A stretch of 13,776 bases of DNA from Syntrophomonas sp. (GCA_028693695.1 JAQUUV010000033.1:1-13776), one strand, 5' to 3'; shown: positions 1 through 7,853, counted from the stretch's first letter. Numbers and translations are program-made. Notes: generated by a model from the letters alone, not told the origin.

Positions 1-1958
1 CGGGAAACCGTATGTTTTTCCATGTACTCGCTCATATCGATACGTATCATGTTCTTTTCCGAATCGAATAAAGACTGAGCCAGGGTCTTGGCCAGTTCGG
101 TTTTCCCCACCCCGGTCGGTCCCAAGAAAATAAATGAGCCAATAGGGCGGCGCGGGTCTTTGATACCTGCCCGGGCGCGTATAATAGCATCAGCTACCAG
201 GCTTACTGCTTCATCTTGACCTACCAAACGTTCATGCAATATTTCATCCAGTTTGAGCAACTTCTCCCTTTCCCCTTCTACCAGGCGGGTTAGGGGAATC
301 CCTGTCCAGCGCGATATTATGCGGGCAATCTCATCTTCCGTAACCTCTTCGCTTAGAACGCTTACTCCACTCTGTTTGCGTGACATAAACTCTTCTTCCG
401 CCTTAAGCCTTCTTTCCAAATCAGGCAATTTCCCATATTTTAACTCAGCGGCCCGATTCAAATCGTAATCTCGTTCCGCCCTTTCTATTTCCTGACGGAT
501 TCGATCCAGTTCTTCCCGCAGGGTAGTCACCTTGTGAATAGCATTCTTCTCCGAGTCCCATTTCGCCCGCATAGTATCAGACTTGCTCTTAATATCAGCC
601 ATTTCCTTCTGTAAGGCCTGTAGCCTTTCCCGACTGGCCTGATCTTTTTCCTTGCTCAGGGCCGCTTCCTCAATTTCCAATTGCATAATACGCCGCGATA
701 TTTCATCCAGCTCAGCTGGCATAGAATCAATTTCAGTTCTTACCATAGCACAGGCCTGATCTACTAAATCAATGGCCTTATCCGGCAAGAAACGATCCGA
801 TATATAGCGGCTCGAAAGAACAGCCGCTCCCACCAGGGCATTATCGTGAATTTTTACCCCATGGAAAACTTCATATCTTTCTTTCAAACCCCGAAGAATG
901 GATATGGTATCCTCCACGGTAGGCTCATCCACCATAACCGGTTGAAATCTCCGTTCCAGGGCAGCATCCTTTTCAATATGCTTACGGTATTCATCCAGGG
1001 TAGTCGCTCCGATGCAGTGCAGTTCACCCCGGGCCAGCATAGGCTTGAGCATATTGCCAGCATCCATAGAACCTTCCGCCTTGCCTGCTCCCACAATATT
1101 ATGCAGTTCATCTATAAACAGGATAATGCGGCCTTCGCTCTGTTTTACCTCCTGTAATACTGCTTTCAGACGTTCTTCAAATTCACCCCGGTATTTAGCA
1201 CCTGCCACCAGAGCTCCCATATCCAGTTCAAAAATGGTCTTATTCTTTAAACCTTCGGGTACGTCATTACGAACGATACGATGGGCCAGACCCTCTACAA
1301 TGGCAGTCTTACCTACCCCCGGCTCCCCAATTAAGACCGGGTTGTTTTTGCGTTTTCGGGATAGAATCAAAATCACATCCCGAATCTCGCTGTCACGCCC
1401 AATAACCGGGTCCAGTTTTCCGCTCCGTACCAAAGCCACCAAATCCCGACCATAGCGTTCCAATGCTTCGTATGTTTCTTCTGGCGTAGGACTGGTGACC
1501 CGCTGATTGCCCCGCACCGCCGTCAAGGCACTCAAAAATTTATCCCGGCTTAGCCCTGCCTCTTTCATAATACGAACTGACGCCCCGGAAGAGCCTTCTT
1601 CAAACATCGCTAAAACCAGGTGCTCAACACTGATATAATCGTCCTTAAGACGTCCGGCTTCCTGTTCCGAACGCACCAGCAACTGGTTTAAGCGCTGGGT
1701 TACGTAAACCTTACCCGCTTCGCTAGCTCCACCTGAAACCCGGGGACGCTTACCCAAATGATTCTCCAACTCGCTAATAATCCTGGCAGGATCAATCTCA
1801 GCCCGATTAATAAGACTAGGGATCAAGCCATCACTCTGTTCTAACAGAGCCAGGAATAAGTGCTCGACATCAACCTCCTGATGCCCATATCCCACAGCCC
1901 GGTTTTCCGCATCATGTATTGCCTCACGCGACTTTTCAGTTAATCTATTTAAATCCAT
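1..1958 (-). CDS. clpB: ClpB disaggregase (Hsp100), C-terminus cut by window edge
   Basis: Hexameric AAA+ ATPase that, with DnaK/DnaJ, pulls proteins out of aggregates in the cytoplasm. I translated 652 codons with no stop or frameshift; the family is about 860 residues, so the end of the second ATPase domain is outside the window. Seen in order: Clp N-domain (about 1-145), first AAA+ domain with Walker A GEPGVGKT at 211-218 and Walker B IILFIDEL near 280, a charged coiled-coil middle domain (about 410-530) that separates ClpB from ClpC/ClpA, the RWTGIPL motif, and second Walker A GPTGVGKT at 613-620. The ATG at 1958 begins MDLNRL and is preceded by GAGGAGGTG at 1967-1975. It is the last visible gene of the hspR-dnaK-dnaJ-cbpM series, 112 nt after the modulator gene, so it may be cotranscribed or have its own promoter; I found none convincing. 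Confidence 0.97.
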   Translation of the reverse strand, partial: MDLNRLTEKSREAIHDAENRAVGYGHQEVDVEHLFLALLEQSDGLIPSLINRAEIDPARIISELENHLGKRPRVSGGASEAGKVYVTQRLNQLLVRSEQEAGRLKDDYISVEHLVLAMFEEGSSGASVRIMKEAGLSRDKFLSALTAVRGNQRVTSPTPEETYEALERYGRDLVALVRSGKLDPVIGRDSEIRDVILILSRKRKNNPVLIGEPGVGKTAIVEGLAHRIVRNDVPEGLKNKTIFELDMGALVAGAKYRGEFEERLKAVLQEVKQSEGRIILFIDELHNIVGAGKAEGSMDAGNMLKPMLARGELHCIGATTLDEYRKHIEKDAALERRFQPVMVDEPTVEDTISILRGLKERYEVFHGVKIHDNALVGAAVLSSRYISDRFLPDKAIDLVDQACAMVRTEIDSMPAELDEISRRIMQLEIEEAALSKEKDQASRERLQALQKEMADIKSKSDTMRAKWDSEKNAIHKVTTLREELDRIRQEIERAERDYDLNRAAELKYGKLPDLERRLKAEEEFMSRKQSGVSVLSEEVTEDEIARIISRWTGIPLTRLVEGEREKLLKLDEILHERLVGQDEAVSLVADAIIRARAGIKDPRRPIGSFIFLGPTGVGKTELAKTLAQSLFDSEKNMIRIDMSEYMEKHTVS

Positions 1959-2070
1959 CTATAAACACCTCCTCGTTTTTAAAAAACTATTCAGCATCCA
2001 AGCAATGGGACCTTCCCCTTGTCTGCGTTGCCTCTCCCATGCCTGCGCTGGTTGCTGTGAGTTCTTGGGT

Positions 2071-2385
2071 CTAATCATTTCTTAATCTGGCAAGTTCGCT
2101 TTCCAATTGGGCGATTCGTTCCAGTAAATCCATAACCACTCCTACCCCGGCCCAATTAATCCCTAGCTCATTACGCAGGCGTAATGCCCTGCAAACATCA
2201 GCGACTGCCCTCGGTGCAAATAATATTTCCGGGCTGTATTGCTCCGGTTCGATTAAACCAAGATCCACCATACGCTCCAGAAATTCAGGATGTACGCATG
2301 CTTGGCGGGCAATTTCTTCCAGAGTCAATAAACCCGGCTGGAATGGAGGGCGACGAAGTACTAAACAATAACGCCGGTATTCCAT
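2071..2385 (-). CDS. cbpM: CbpM-like DnaJ chaperone modulator (MerR-type fold)
   Basis: A 104-residue protein next to a CbpA-type DnaJ gene. In E. coli, CbpM binds the J-domain of CbpA and inhibits it; the same role is inferred here from position and sequence. Visible features are a helix-turn-helix-like stretch (TLEEIARQACVHPEF, about residues 21-35), a middle helix rich in Arg/Leu (RALRLRNELGIN, about 66-77) and a C-terminal heptad-like helix (MDLLERIAQLESELARL). This matches the CbpM/MerR_2 pattern better than a DNA-binding MerR protein, because no typical recognition wing follows. The ATG at 2385 lies 3 nt after the dnaJ stop, and its GGGAGG site sits within the end of dnaJ, so translation is probably coupled. 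It could instead be a second HspR-like regulator, but the HspR gene is separate and better conserved. Confidence 0.75.
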   Translation of the reverse strand: MEYRRYCLVLRRPPFQPGLLTLEEIARQACVHPEFLERMVDLGLIEPEQYSPEILFAPRAVADVCRALRLRNELGINWAGVGVVMDLLERIAQLESELARLRND

Positions 2386-2388
2386 GCT

Positions 2389-3330
2389 TTAGGCCTCCCT
2401 TCCTGCCGGGCGCGGGCTAAAGCTTGACACCCGAGACAGTTCCTCAAACAGTTCCCGCTCTCGTTCATTAAGCGTTTTGGGAACAGCAATCTTAATCACT
2501 GCAAAAAGATCCCCATACAAGCCTTTGGCGGCAGGCATACCCTTGCCTCGCAAACGCAGTTTCTGCCCCGATTGCACCCCAGCAGGTATATTTAGATTGA
2601 CCTTACCCGTCAAGGTGCTAAGTTCCACCTTGGTACCGAGAGCTGCTTCCCAGGGGCTGATGGGCATTTCCACTTCAAGATCAGTATCAGTGAGTTTAAA
2701 CACCTTATGAGGAAGGACATGAATCCTGAGATAAAGGTCGCCATTCTGTCCTCCGGAACCAGGTCCCCCTTGACCACTTAAGCGAATACGGCTTCCCTCA
2801 CTAACTCCACTGGGTATATTAATATTAATTTCTCGGCTTTTGGGCACATAAGCAGAACCTTCTTTTTCTAATTGCTGAAGGCGCAAGGTTTTCTTTGCAC
2901 CGTGATAGGCTTCCTCCAGAGTCAGGTCCATATCTGTTTCCTGATCTGCCCCCCGCATAGCCCATCCGGGCCTTTCCTGGTTGAATCGGCTTTGGGTGCG
3001 TCCACGTCCAAAGATATCTTGAAAAAAATCACTGAACTGACCGGCATTCCCATCTCCAAAATCAAAGTGAATATTCTCACTGCCAGGAGGCGGGCTGTAT
3101 CTCTCACCCTCGCGCCAATTGGCCCCCAGCGTATCATAGCGCTCGCGTTTCTCAGGATCTTTCAAGACTTCATAAGCCTCGTTAATAGCCTTAAAACTGT
3201 CCTCCGCATCAGGCTTTTTATTGACATCCGGATGCAGCTTCCTGGCTAATTTACGGTAAGCACCCTGAACCTCTTTTTGAGTGGCCGTTTTGCTGATGCC
3301 TAGAGCCTTATAATAATCTTTGTATTCCAA
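2389..3330 (-). CDS. cbpA: Type II DnaJ/CbpA-like Hsp40 co-chaperone
   Basis: Hsp40 that stimulates DnaK ATPase and delivers substrates. The 313-residue product has a J-domain (about 4-68) with the HPD motif at 33-35, a short Gly/Phe-rich linker (about 85-125), and two beta-sandwich C-terminal domains ending near 285. The CxxCxGxG zinc-finger repeats of canonical DnaJ are absent, making it type II (CbpA-like). I chose the TTG at 3328-3330 as start: AGGTGG lies 6 nt upstream, and the protein then opens EYKDYYKALGI as the family does. An ATG at 3384 would add 18 residues unlike the family and run toward the palindromic repeat. It lies between dnaK and the modulator gene in the heat-shock operon. 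Confidence 0.92.
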   Translation of the reverse strand: MEYKDYYKALGISKTATQKEVQGAYRKLARKLHPDVNKKPDAEDSFKAINEAYEVLKDPEKRERYDTLGANWREGERYSPPPGSENIHFDFGDGNAGQFSDFFQDIFGRGRTQSRFNQERPGWAMRGADQETDMDLTLEEAYHGAKKTLRLQQLEKEGSAYVPKSREININIPSGVSEGSRIRLSGQGGPGSGGQNGDLYLRIHVLPHKVFKLTDTDLEVEMPISPWEAALGTKVELSTLTGKVNLNIPAGVQSGQKLRLRGKGMPAAKGLYGDLFAVIKIAVPKTLNERERELFEELSRVSSFSPRPAGREA

Positions 3331-3341
3331 ATCATACCACC
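3322..3341 (-). promoter_or_regulatory. Ribosome site that fixes a TTG start for the DnaJ-like gene
   Basis: On the minus strand AGGTGG is followed by TATGAT and then TTG GAA TAC AAA. The 6-nt spacing and the start of J-domain homology at the next codon support TTG at 3330. The upstream ATG codons (3384 and 3351) lack comparable sites. Confidence 0.7.
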
Positions 3342-3386
3342 TGCCTTCCATTAGGAACGATAGACGCGGCAAACTTAATGGCATCC

Positions 3387-3464
3387 GGGAAGCAGGGGGA
3401 CGGTTCTTTTGCTTCCCTGTCGGACTCTTGGGGGGGAAGCAAAAGAACCGTCCCCCTGCTTCCC
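3387..3464. repeat. REP/MITE-like palindrome, 31-bp perfect inverted repeat
   Basis: Two 31-nt arms, 3387-3417 and 3434-3464, are exact reverse complements around a 16-nt centre. Each arm also starts with GGGAAGCA and ends with TGCTTCCC, an 8-bp terminal inverted repeat, so the element is nested. The core reads GGGGACGGTTCTTTTGC. From memory, GACGGTTCTTTTGCTTCCC-type words are dispersed in many clostridial genomes, some near REP-associated (IS200-like) transposases; no transposase is seen here. It sits in the 196-nt dnaK-dnaJ gap and, if transcribed, would fold into a very stable hairpin that could reduce read-through into dnaJ or protect the dnaK mRNA end. There is no following T-run on the minus strand, so it is not a typical intrinsic terminator. 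Confidence 0.9.
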
Positions 3465-3526
3465 ACGGACTTATATGACTTACGTGTACAAATCAGCGTC
3501 AATCGTTCCCAACTCTCCCCTATTAA

Positions 3527-5392
3527 TTAATTCTCAGTAAAATCAGCATCAATGGTATCATCCTGCCCCTTGCTGCTGCCCTGCTCCGGATTTTCCGGTT
3601 CATGTACCGCAGTAGCTAAACTATGGGCTGCCTGCTGTAAGTCGCTAATTAAATCTTTGAGCTTCTGGGTCGGGGTCTCCGTTTCAATAGCCGCCTGCAC
3701 TTCGGTAATCAACTGTTCTGAGCGCTCCTTATCCTGCACGGGAACCCGATCCCCCAAATCTTTCAGGGTCCTGGTCACTTGGTGAGCCAGGGAGTCCGCC
3801 TCATTTTTAACATCAATATTCTCTCTGAGTTTCTTATCTTCAGCGGCATGTTCAGCCGCCACCTGCACCATACGGTCGATTTCATTTTTGTCTAGATTGG
3901 TGGAACCGCTGATGGTAATCTTCTGTTCCTTAGCAGTGGCTTTATCTTTAGCTGAGACACTTAATATACCGTTGGTATCAATGTCAAAGGTAACCTCTAT
4001 CTGTGCCATTCCTCGCGGTGCTGGTGCAATGCCGTCAAGACGGAAACGCCCGATCTGGCGATTATCCTTAGCCATTTCCCGTTCGCCCTGTAAAACCACA
4101 ATATCAACCGATGGCTGATTATCTTCAGCAGTACTGAAACTTTCCATACGCTGACAAGGAATAGTAGTATTGCGGTCAATCAAGCGAGTCATTACTCCGC
4201 CCATGGTCTCCAACCCCAACGAAAGTGGAGTTACATCCAAGAGCAACACATCTTTAACTTCTCCAGTAATGATCGCAGCTTGAACCGCCGCTCCCAAGGC
4301 TACTACCTCATCAGGGTTTACTGACATATTAGGCTCCTTACCGGTAAGGGAACGCACCAATTCCTGTATGGCCAGAATACGAGTAGAGCCGCCCACCAGA
4401 ATAACCTCATCCAGATCCTTTTCGGTAAGATTGCCATCCTTTAATGCCTGTTTAACCGATACCAGGCAACGCTCCCGCAACTGATGGGTAAGATCATCAA
4501 ATTTAGCCCGAGTTAACTTAATATCCAGATGCCGCGGGCCGCTAGCATCAGCCGTTATAAATGGCAGCGTAACCGTAGTAGTAGTGGTACTGGATAATTC
4601 AACTTTAGCCTTCTCGGCTGCTTCATAAAGCCTTTGCAGAGCCTGCTTGTCCTTACGCAGATCAATACCTTCATTTTTCTGGAATTCCTCGGCCAGCCAG
4701 TCAACCACCATCTTATCAAAATCATCCCCGCCCAGATGAGTATCGCCTGATGTAGACCGTACTTCCACTACCCCATCGCCAATATCTAAAACGGAGACAT
4801 CGAAGGTTCCCCCACCTAGATCGAAGATCATAATTGTCTGATTTTTGTGGTTTTCCAAACCATAAGCCAACGCGGCTGCAGTTGGTTCATTTATGATTCG
4901 CAGTACCTTTAAACCCGCTATCTGACCAGCATCTTTGGTAGCCTGGCGCTGCGCGTCATTAAAATATGCAGGCACAGTAATTACCGCATCTGTTACCTTC
5001 TCACCCAGGTAATTGGAGGCATCATCAACCAGCTTGCGTAACACCTGAGCGCTTATTTCCTCTGGAGCATGAGCTGTTCCCTGAATGTCAAAATGCACCG
5101 CATCGTTATTACCGCGAACAACTTTATAGGGTACAATTTTCATCTCTTCACTGACTTCATCATACTTGCGACCAATAAAGCGTTTAGCCGAATAAATGGT
5201 CGCTTCCGGGTTCATTATGGACTGGCGCTTGGCCAAGGTCCCAACCAGGCGTCGATTATCCTTGGTATAAGCTACCACCGAAGGTGTAATTCTATCTCCC
5301 TCCGCATTGACTATGATAACTGGTTTACCTGATTCCATAATAGCTACCGCTGAATTAGTGGTACCTAAGTCTATTCCTACTGCTTTTCCCAT
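3527..5392 (-). CDS. dnaK: DnaK (Hsp70) molecular chaperone
   Basis: ATP-dependent chaperone of 621 residues. The nucleotide-binding domain shows phosphate-1 IDLGTTNS at 7-14, VPAYFNDAQRQATKDAG at 140-156, INEPTAAALAYG at 167-178, phosphate-2 DLGGGTFDVS at 191-200, and VGGSTRI at 333-339. The interdomain linker DVLLLDVTPL is at 381-390, then the substrate-binding domain and helical lid, ending in the acidic tail DADFTEN. The ATG at 5392 is preceded by GGAGGTG. It starts 23 nt after hspR and is probably cotranscribed with it. Residues about 76-105 contain the stretch that, from memory, is present in diderm DnaK (as in E. coli) and missing in Bacillus and actinobacterial DnaK. No grpE lies nearby, so this may be a second, HspR-controlled DnaK in the genome. 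Confidence 0.98.
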   Translation of the reverse strand: MGKAVGIDLGTTNSAVAIMESGKPVIIVNAEGDRITPSVVAYTKDNRRLVGTLAKRQSIMNPEATIYSAKRFIGRKYDEVSEEMKIVPYKVVRGNNDAVHFDIQGTAHAPEEISAQVLRKLVDDASNYLGEKVTDAVITVPAYFNDAQRQATKDAGQIAGLKVLRIINEPTAAALAYGLENHKNQTIMIFDLGGGTFDVSVLDIGDGVVEVRSTSGDTHLGGDDFDKMVVDWLAEEFQKNEGIDLRKDKQALQRLYEAAEKAKVELSSTTTTTVTLPFITADASGPRHLDIKLTRAKFDDLTHQLRERCLVSVKQALKDGNLTEKDLDEVILVGGSTRILAIQELVRSLTGKEPNMSVNPDEVVALGAAVQAAIITGEVKDVLLLDVTPLSLGLETMGGVMTRLIDRNTTIPCQRMESFSTAEDNQPSVDIVVLQGEREMAKDNRQIGRFRLDGIAPAPRGMAQIEVTFDIDTNGILSVSAKDKATAKEQKITISGSTNLDKNEIDRMVQVAAEHAAEDKKLRENIDVKNEADSLAHQVTRTLKDLGDRVPVQDKERSEQLITEVQAAIETETPTQKLKDLISDLQQAAHSLATAVHEPENPEQGSSKGQDDTIDADFTEN

Positions 5393-5415
5393 TACTAGAC
5401 ACCTCCAAATTAATC

Positions 5416-5694
5416 TTATTCAAACCATTCCTCTATGCGGATACTTAATTTTTCTTCCACCATAAGTATCAGTTTGACCCCGGCAAGATTTAATCCCTTT
5501 TCTTGAATAAGAAAACGAATATGCTGCAATATTTCAATATCCGCATTGGAAAAAAGTCTAGTATTCCCTTCGGTTCGCGCTGGGATAACCAGACCTGTTT
5601 CTTCATATATTCTCAGGGTGCGCGGGTGGACGCCTACTAATTCCGCCGCAACACTGATGTTGTAAACAGGTTGGTTACGAGATACATCAACCAC
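5416..5694 (-). CDS. hspR: HspR, MerR-family heat-shock repressor
   Basis: A 92-residue regulator that in known systems binds operators upstream of dnaK/clpB operons with DnaK as co-repressor. The MerR winged-helix motif is clear: YNISVAAELVGVHPRTLRIY at 11-30, then EETGLVIPAR, the wing NTRLFSNADI, and the helix LIQEKGLNLAGVKLIL. The GTG at 5694 is preferred: AGGGG stands 8 nt upstream, and family similarity begins just after it. The ATG at 5754 would add 20 hydrophobic residues overlapping the promoter. It is the first gene of the chaperone operon, 23 nt before dnaK, which implies autoregulation of the whole set. Clostridia more often control dnaK by HrcA/CIRCE, so HspR-first organisation is less common here. 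Confidence 0.9.
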   Translation of the reverse strand: MVDVSRNQPVYNISVAAELVGVHPRTLRIYEETGLVIPARTEGNTRLFSNADIEILQHIRFLIQEKGLNLAGVKLILMVEEKLSIRIEEWFE

Positions 5695-5725
5695 TAATAT
5701 TTCCCCTTTGCTATATCCTATATAT

Positions 5726-5754
5726 AGAATAAAATCTATCAATAGCACTGTCAA
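5726..5754 (-). promoter_or_regulatory. SigmaA-type promoter of the hspR-dnaK operon
   Basis: On the minus strand TTGACA (5754-5749) is followed by a 17-nt spacer and TATTCT (5731-5726). Transcription would start near 5719, leaving a leader of about 25 nt before the GTG of hspR. The -35 is a full consensus match and the -10 matches 4 of 6. Confidence 0.75.
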
Positions 5755-5825
5755 GTTATTTATAAATTATGCATAAATATTTCTGTATAAATTCCCATCA
5801 TTTAATTGAGCTAAATTACCATTTA

Positions 5826-5840
5826 GTGGCGTTTCGCCAC
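5826..5840. repeat. Short perfect stem-loop
   Basis: GTGGCG (5826-5831) and CGCCAC (5835-5840) pair around TTT. There is no T-run on either side, so a terminator is unlikely. Its role is unknown; it could mark the border of a dispersed repeat. Confidence 0.5.
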
Positions 5841-6014
5841 ACCTCAGAATATGATCATTGATCACCCATATCGCTCCGCAATTTCTCAGGACGAAGCTAT
5901 CGCCAAACTTTAAAAGTCTGCCGGGACTCAGTTCCATCCGGTTCTGGTGTCGTATTTTCTAGAAATCGTGAAAAGTGAGCAAATTAATAATTCCTAGATA
6001 GCAAGCAGAATCGC

Positions 6015-6043
6015 TTGAAAACGGCATCTGCTAATGTTAAAGT
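6015..6043 (+). promoter_or_regulatory. Possible murJ promoter
   Basis: TTGAAA (6015-6020), a 17-nt spacer and TAAAGT (6038-6043) lie 67 nt before the murJ start. The -10 matches only 4 of 6, so this is tentative. Confidence 0.4.
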
Positions 6044-6097
6044 GGCAGAGTACCATCATTTATTATTACTGGCATCGCCAATTGCAAAAGTGGTAAT

Positions 6098-6112
6098 GGA
6101 GGTAAATATTTG
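6098..6112 (+). promoter_or_regulatory. Ribosome site fixing the TTG start of murJ
   Basis: GGAGGT, six bases AAATAT, then TTG AGA ACT CAA. A full-strength site at proper spacing decides for the non-ATG start. Confidence 0.75.
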
Positions 6113-7687
6113 AGAACTCAAAATAAGATAATTGCCAAAGCGGCTGGAATTATTGCATTTACGGCTCTGATATCTAGGCTACTAGGTTTTGCCAGAGACT
6201 GGTTCATATATACCCGCTTCGGCGAAAGCTACTATACCGATGCTTATACTGTAGCCTTCTCAGTGCCTGATTTCATTTATATGCTGCTGATCGGAGGAGC
6301 ACTCAGTTCGGCATTTATCCCCGTGTTTTCTTCCTACTTGGCTACCGACCGGGAGGAAGATACCTGGAAGATGGCTAGTGTGGTCTTTAACTATACCATG
6401 CTGGCTTTAATAGTTTTCATCTTCCTGGCCTTCATTTATGCCCACCCTTTGCTTTACCAGTTGGCTCCCAAATTACCTCCTTATTATCATAACCTGGCCG
6501 TTTTTTTGACCCGGGTTATGTTCGTACAATGCTTCTTTATGGCTTTAAATGGCCTAGCTCTAGGAGTACTTCACTCCTTCAATCACTTCACTACCCCTGC
6601 TCTGGGTGGAATCATTTATAATCTGGGGATTATTGTGGTAGGAGTGGCCTTCATGGATAAAATCGGCATAGTCGCCTTCGCTTATGGAGTTGTGGCAGGA
6701 GCATTTCTGAATTTTTTGGTACAATTACCGGCTTTGCTTAATGTCGGACTAAAATATTACCCTTCCTTGGATTACCATAATGAAGGTTTTAGGCAAGTCG
6801 CTATTTTGACTATCCCGGTTCTTATCGGTCTGTCAGTTACTCAGTTCAACCTCTTTGTCAGCCAATACCTGGCTTCCGGACTTGCTCAGGGTAGTATAAC
6901 CGCCCTGAGTTTAGCCCAGCGAATTATGCAGCTCCCCCTGGGTATCTTCGCCATGTCCATTGCTATGGCAGTATTTCCTACCCTGACAGCCCAGGCAGCC
7001 CGGGGCGAACATGAAGATTTCAAACGTACCCTATCCCTGGGTTTACGAGGAATCTTCTTCGTTACCCTGCCTTCTACGGCTGGGTTGCTGGCTATTGGCG
7101 AGCCCACCATACGCATGATGTTTGAATGGAAAAGCTTCACCCCGGCTCATACCTTGGCAACCGCCCATGCTCTCACATATTACTCCCTGGGCCTGTTTGC
7201 CTATTCTTCCCTGCTGGTATTAAACCGCGTCTACTATGCCCTGAAAGACACTATAACTCCGGTAATTGTAGGGATAACAACCATTTTGCTAAATATCATT
7301 CTTTCTTTTCTCCTAGTAGGACCACTCAACCACCTGGGATTAGCACTGGCCTATTCGCTGTCTGGAATCTTCGATATGCTCTTATTAACATTCATCCTGC
7401 GCCTGCGCCTGGGGGGAATTGATGGCAGGAAAATTCTATCCAGCCTAGGACTCTCACTCATAACTTCGGCTTTTATGTACCTATTAGTACGGGGTACTGT
7501 ATACCTGCTCTTAAGCGTGCTCAGCTTCAGTACCCGGATAGATGAGCTAATAGCGGTACTGGCAGCGGTGCTGCTGGGCGTCCTTTTCTATGCAGGTGTC
7601 AGTCTGGCTTTAGGCATGGAAGAAGCACTAATGGTAAAAAATATGCTGGCCAGGCGTTTCCCGGATTACTGGAGCCGCCTGACCTAG
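6110..7687 (+). CDS. murJ: MurJ (MviN) lipid II flippase
   Basis: A 525-residue polytopic membrane protein of the MOP exporter superfamily that flips the peptidoglycan precursor lipid II across the inner membrane. The N-terminus has the MurJ signature SRLLGFARD; R23, R29, D30 and D44 align by eye with E. coli R18, R24, D25 and D39, and R271 in AQRIMQLP aligns with the essential R270 in the central cavity. Hydrophobic stretches along the protein fit the usual 14 membrane spans, and the length is normal. The start is TTG at 6110, supported by GGAGGT at 6098-6103 with 6-nt spacing; no better ATG is nearby. It is a single-gene unit, divergent from the chaperone operon and closed by the hairpin at 7805. 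The essential function makes it a stable chromosomal landmark. Confidence 0.95.
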   Translation: MRTQNKIIAKAAGIIAFTALISRLLGFARDWFIYTRFGESYYTDAYTVAFSVPDFIYMLLIGGALSSAFIPVFSSYLATDREEDTWKMASVVFNYTMLALIVFIFLAFIYAHPLLYQLAPKLPPYYHNLAVFLTRVMFVQCFFMALNGLALGVLHSFNHFTTPALGGIIYNLGIIVVGVAFMDKIGIVAFAYGVVAGAFLNFLVQLPALLNVGLKYYPSLDYHNEGFRQVAILTIPVLIGLSVTQFNLFVSQYLASGLAQGSITALSLAQRIMQLPLGIFAMSIAMAVFPTLTAQAARGEHEDFKRTLSLGLRGIFFVTLPSTAGLLAIGEPTIRMMFEWKSFTPAHTLATAHALTYYSLGLFAYSSLLVLNRVYYALKDTITPVIVGITTILLNIILSFLLVGPLNHLGLALAYSLSGIFDMLLLTFILRLRLGGIDGRKILSSLGLSLITSAFMYLLVRGTVYLLLSVLSFSTRIDELIAVLAAVLLGVLFYAGVSLALGMEEALMVKNMLARRFPDYWSRLT

Positions 7688-7804
7688 GGCTTGAACCCCT
7701 TCCGGCTTAGCTCTGATTCAACAAGAAATAAACGGCCACCCATAATGACTTCTACCAGCGGGTCGATGCATTCCTAAATAGGGAAAAATAGATGCAAAAA
7801 CTAA

Positions 7805-7853
7805 CCACCCCTATACGCCATTAACAAGTATCGTATAGAGGCGGTTTTGTTTA
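7805..7853. terminator. Bidirectional intrinsic terminator between murJ and the ferredoxin gene
   Basis: Arms 7805-7817 (ending CCTATACG) and 7832-7844 (CGTATAGAGGCGG) pair over 13 positions with two mismatches around a 14-nt loop. On the plus strand TTTTGTTT follows, serving murJ. On the minus strand TTAGTTTTTG follows, serving the ferredoxin gene that converges from the right. Confidence 0.75.

Larger units (their letters stand above)
5695..6109. other. 415-nt divergent intergenic region between hspR and murJ
   Basis: No coding region is evident. It holds the hspR promoter on the minus strand and a possible murJ promoter on the plus strand. Other structure: a tight hairpin at 5826-5840 (GTGGCG-TTT-CGCCAC), an adjacent weaker dyad at 5811-5826 (CTAAAT-TACC-ATTTAG), and two TGATCA copies at 5852-5857 and 5859-5864. 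From about 5841 to 6000 the sequence is less AT-rich than the promoter side and has no explanation; it could be a dispersed repeat, an RNA or decayed coding sequence. Confidence 0.5.

Noticed and set aside
846..1455. Plus-strand open frames opposite clpB
   Set aside because: They are antisense shadows of a conserved coding region, with no ribosome sites or family likeness.
1..1958. Possible frameshift in clpB
   Set aside because: I checked the phase at both Walker A motifs and at the start; all agree in one frame.
1981..2070. ATGGGA/TCCCAT stem before clpB as a regulatory element
   Set aside because: Six base pairs around a 24-nt loop is well within chance, with no T-run and no link to the ribosome site.
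3331..3384. Longer DnaJ form starting at ATG 3384
   Set aside because: The 18 extra residues do not match the J-domain family, and the TTG at 3330 has a well-spaced AGGTGG.
5695..5754. HspR starting at ATG 5754
   Set aside because: This would start inside the -35 box of the best promoter; the GTG at 5694 has a ribosome site and fits family length.
6109..6122. TTTGAG-AA-CTCAAA palindrome across the murJ start, like HspR half sites
   Set aside because: The spacing is 2 nt, whereas HspR sites have about 7; it is within the start of a coding region.
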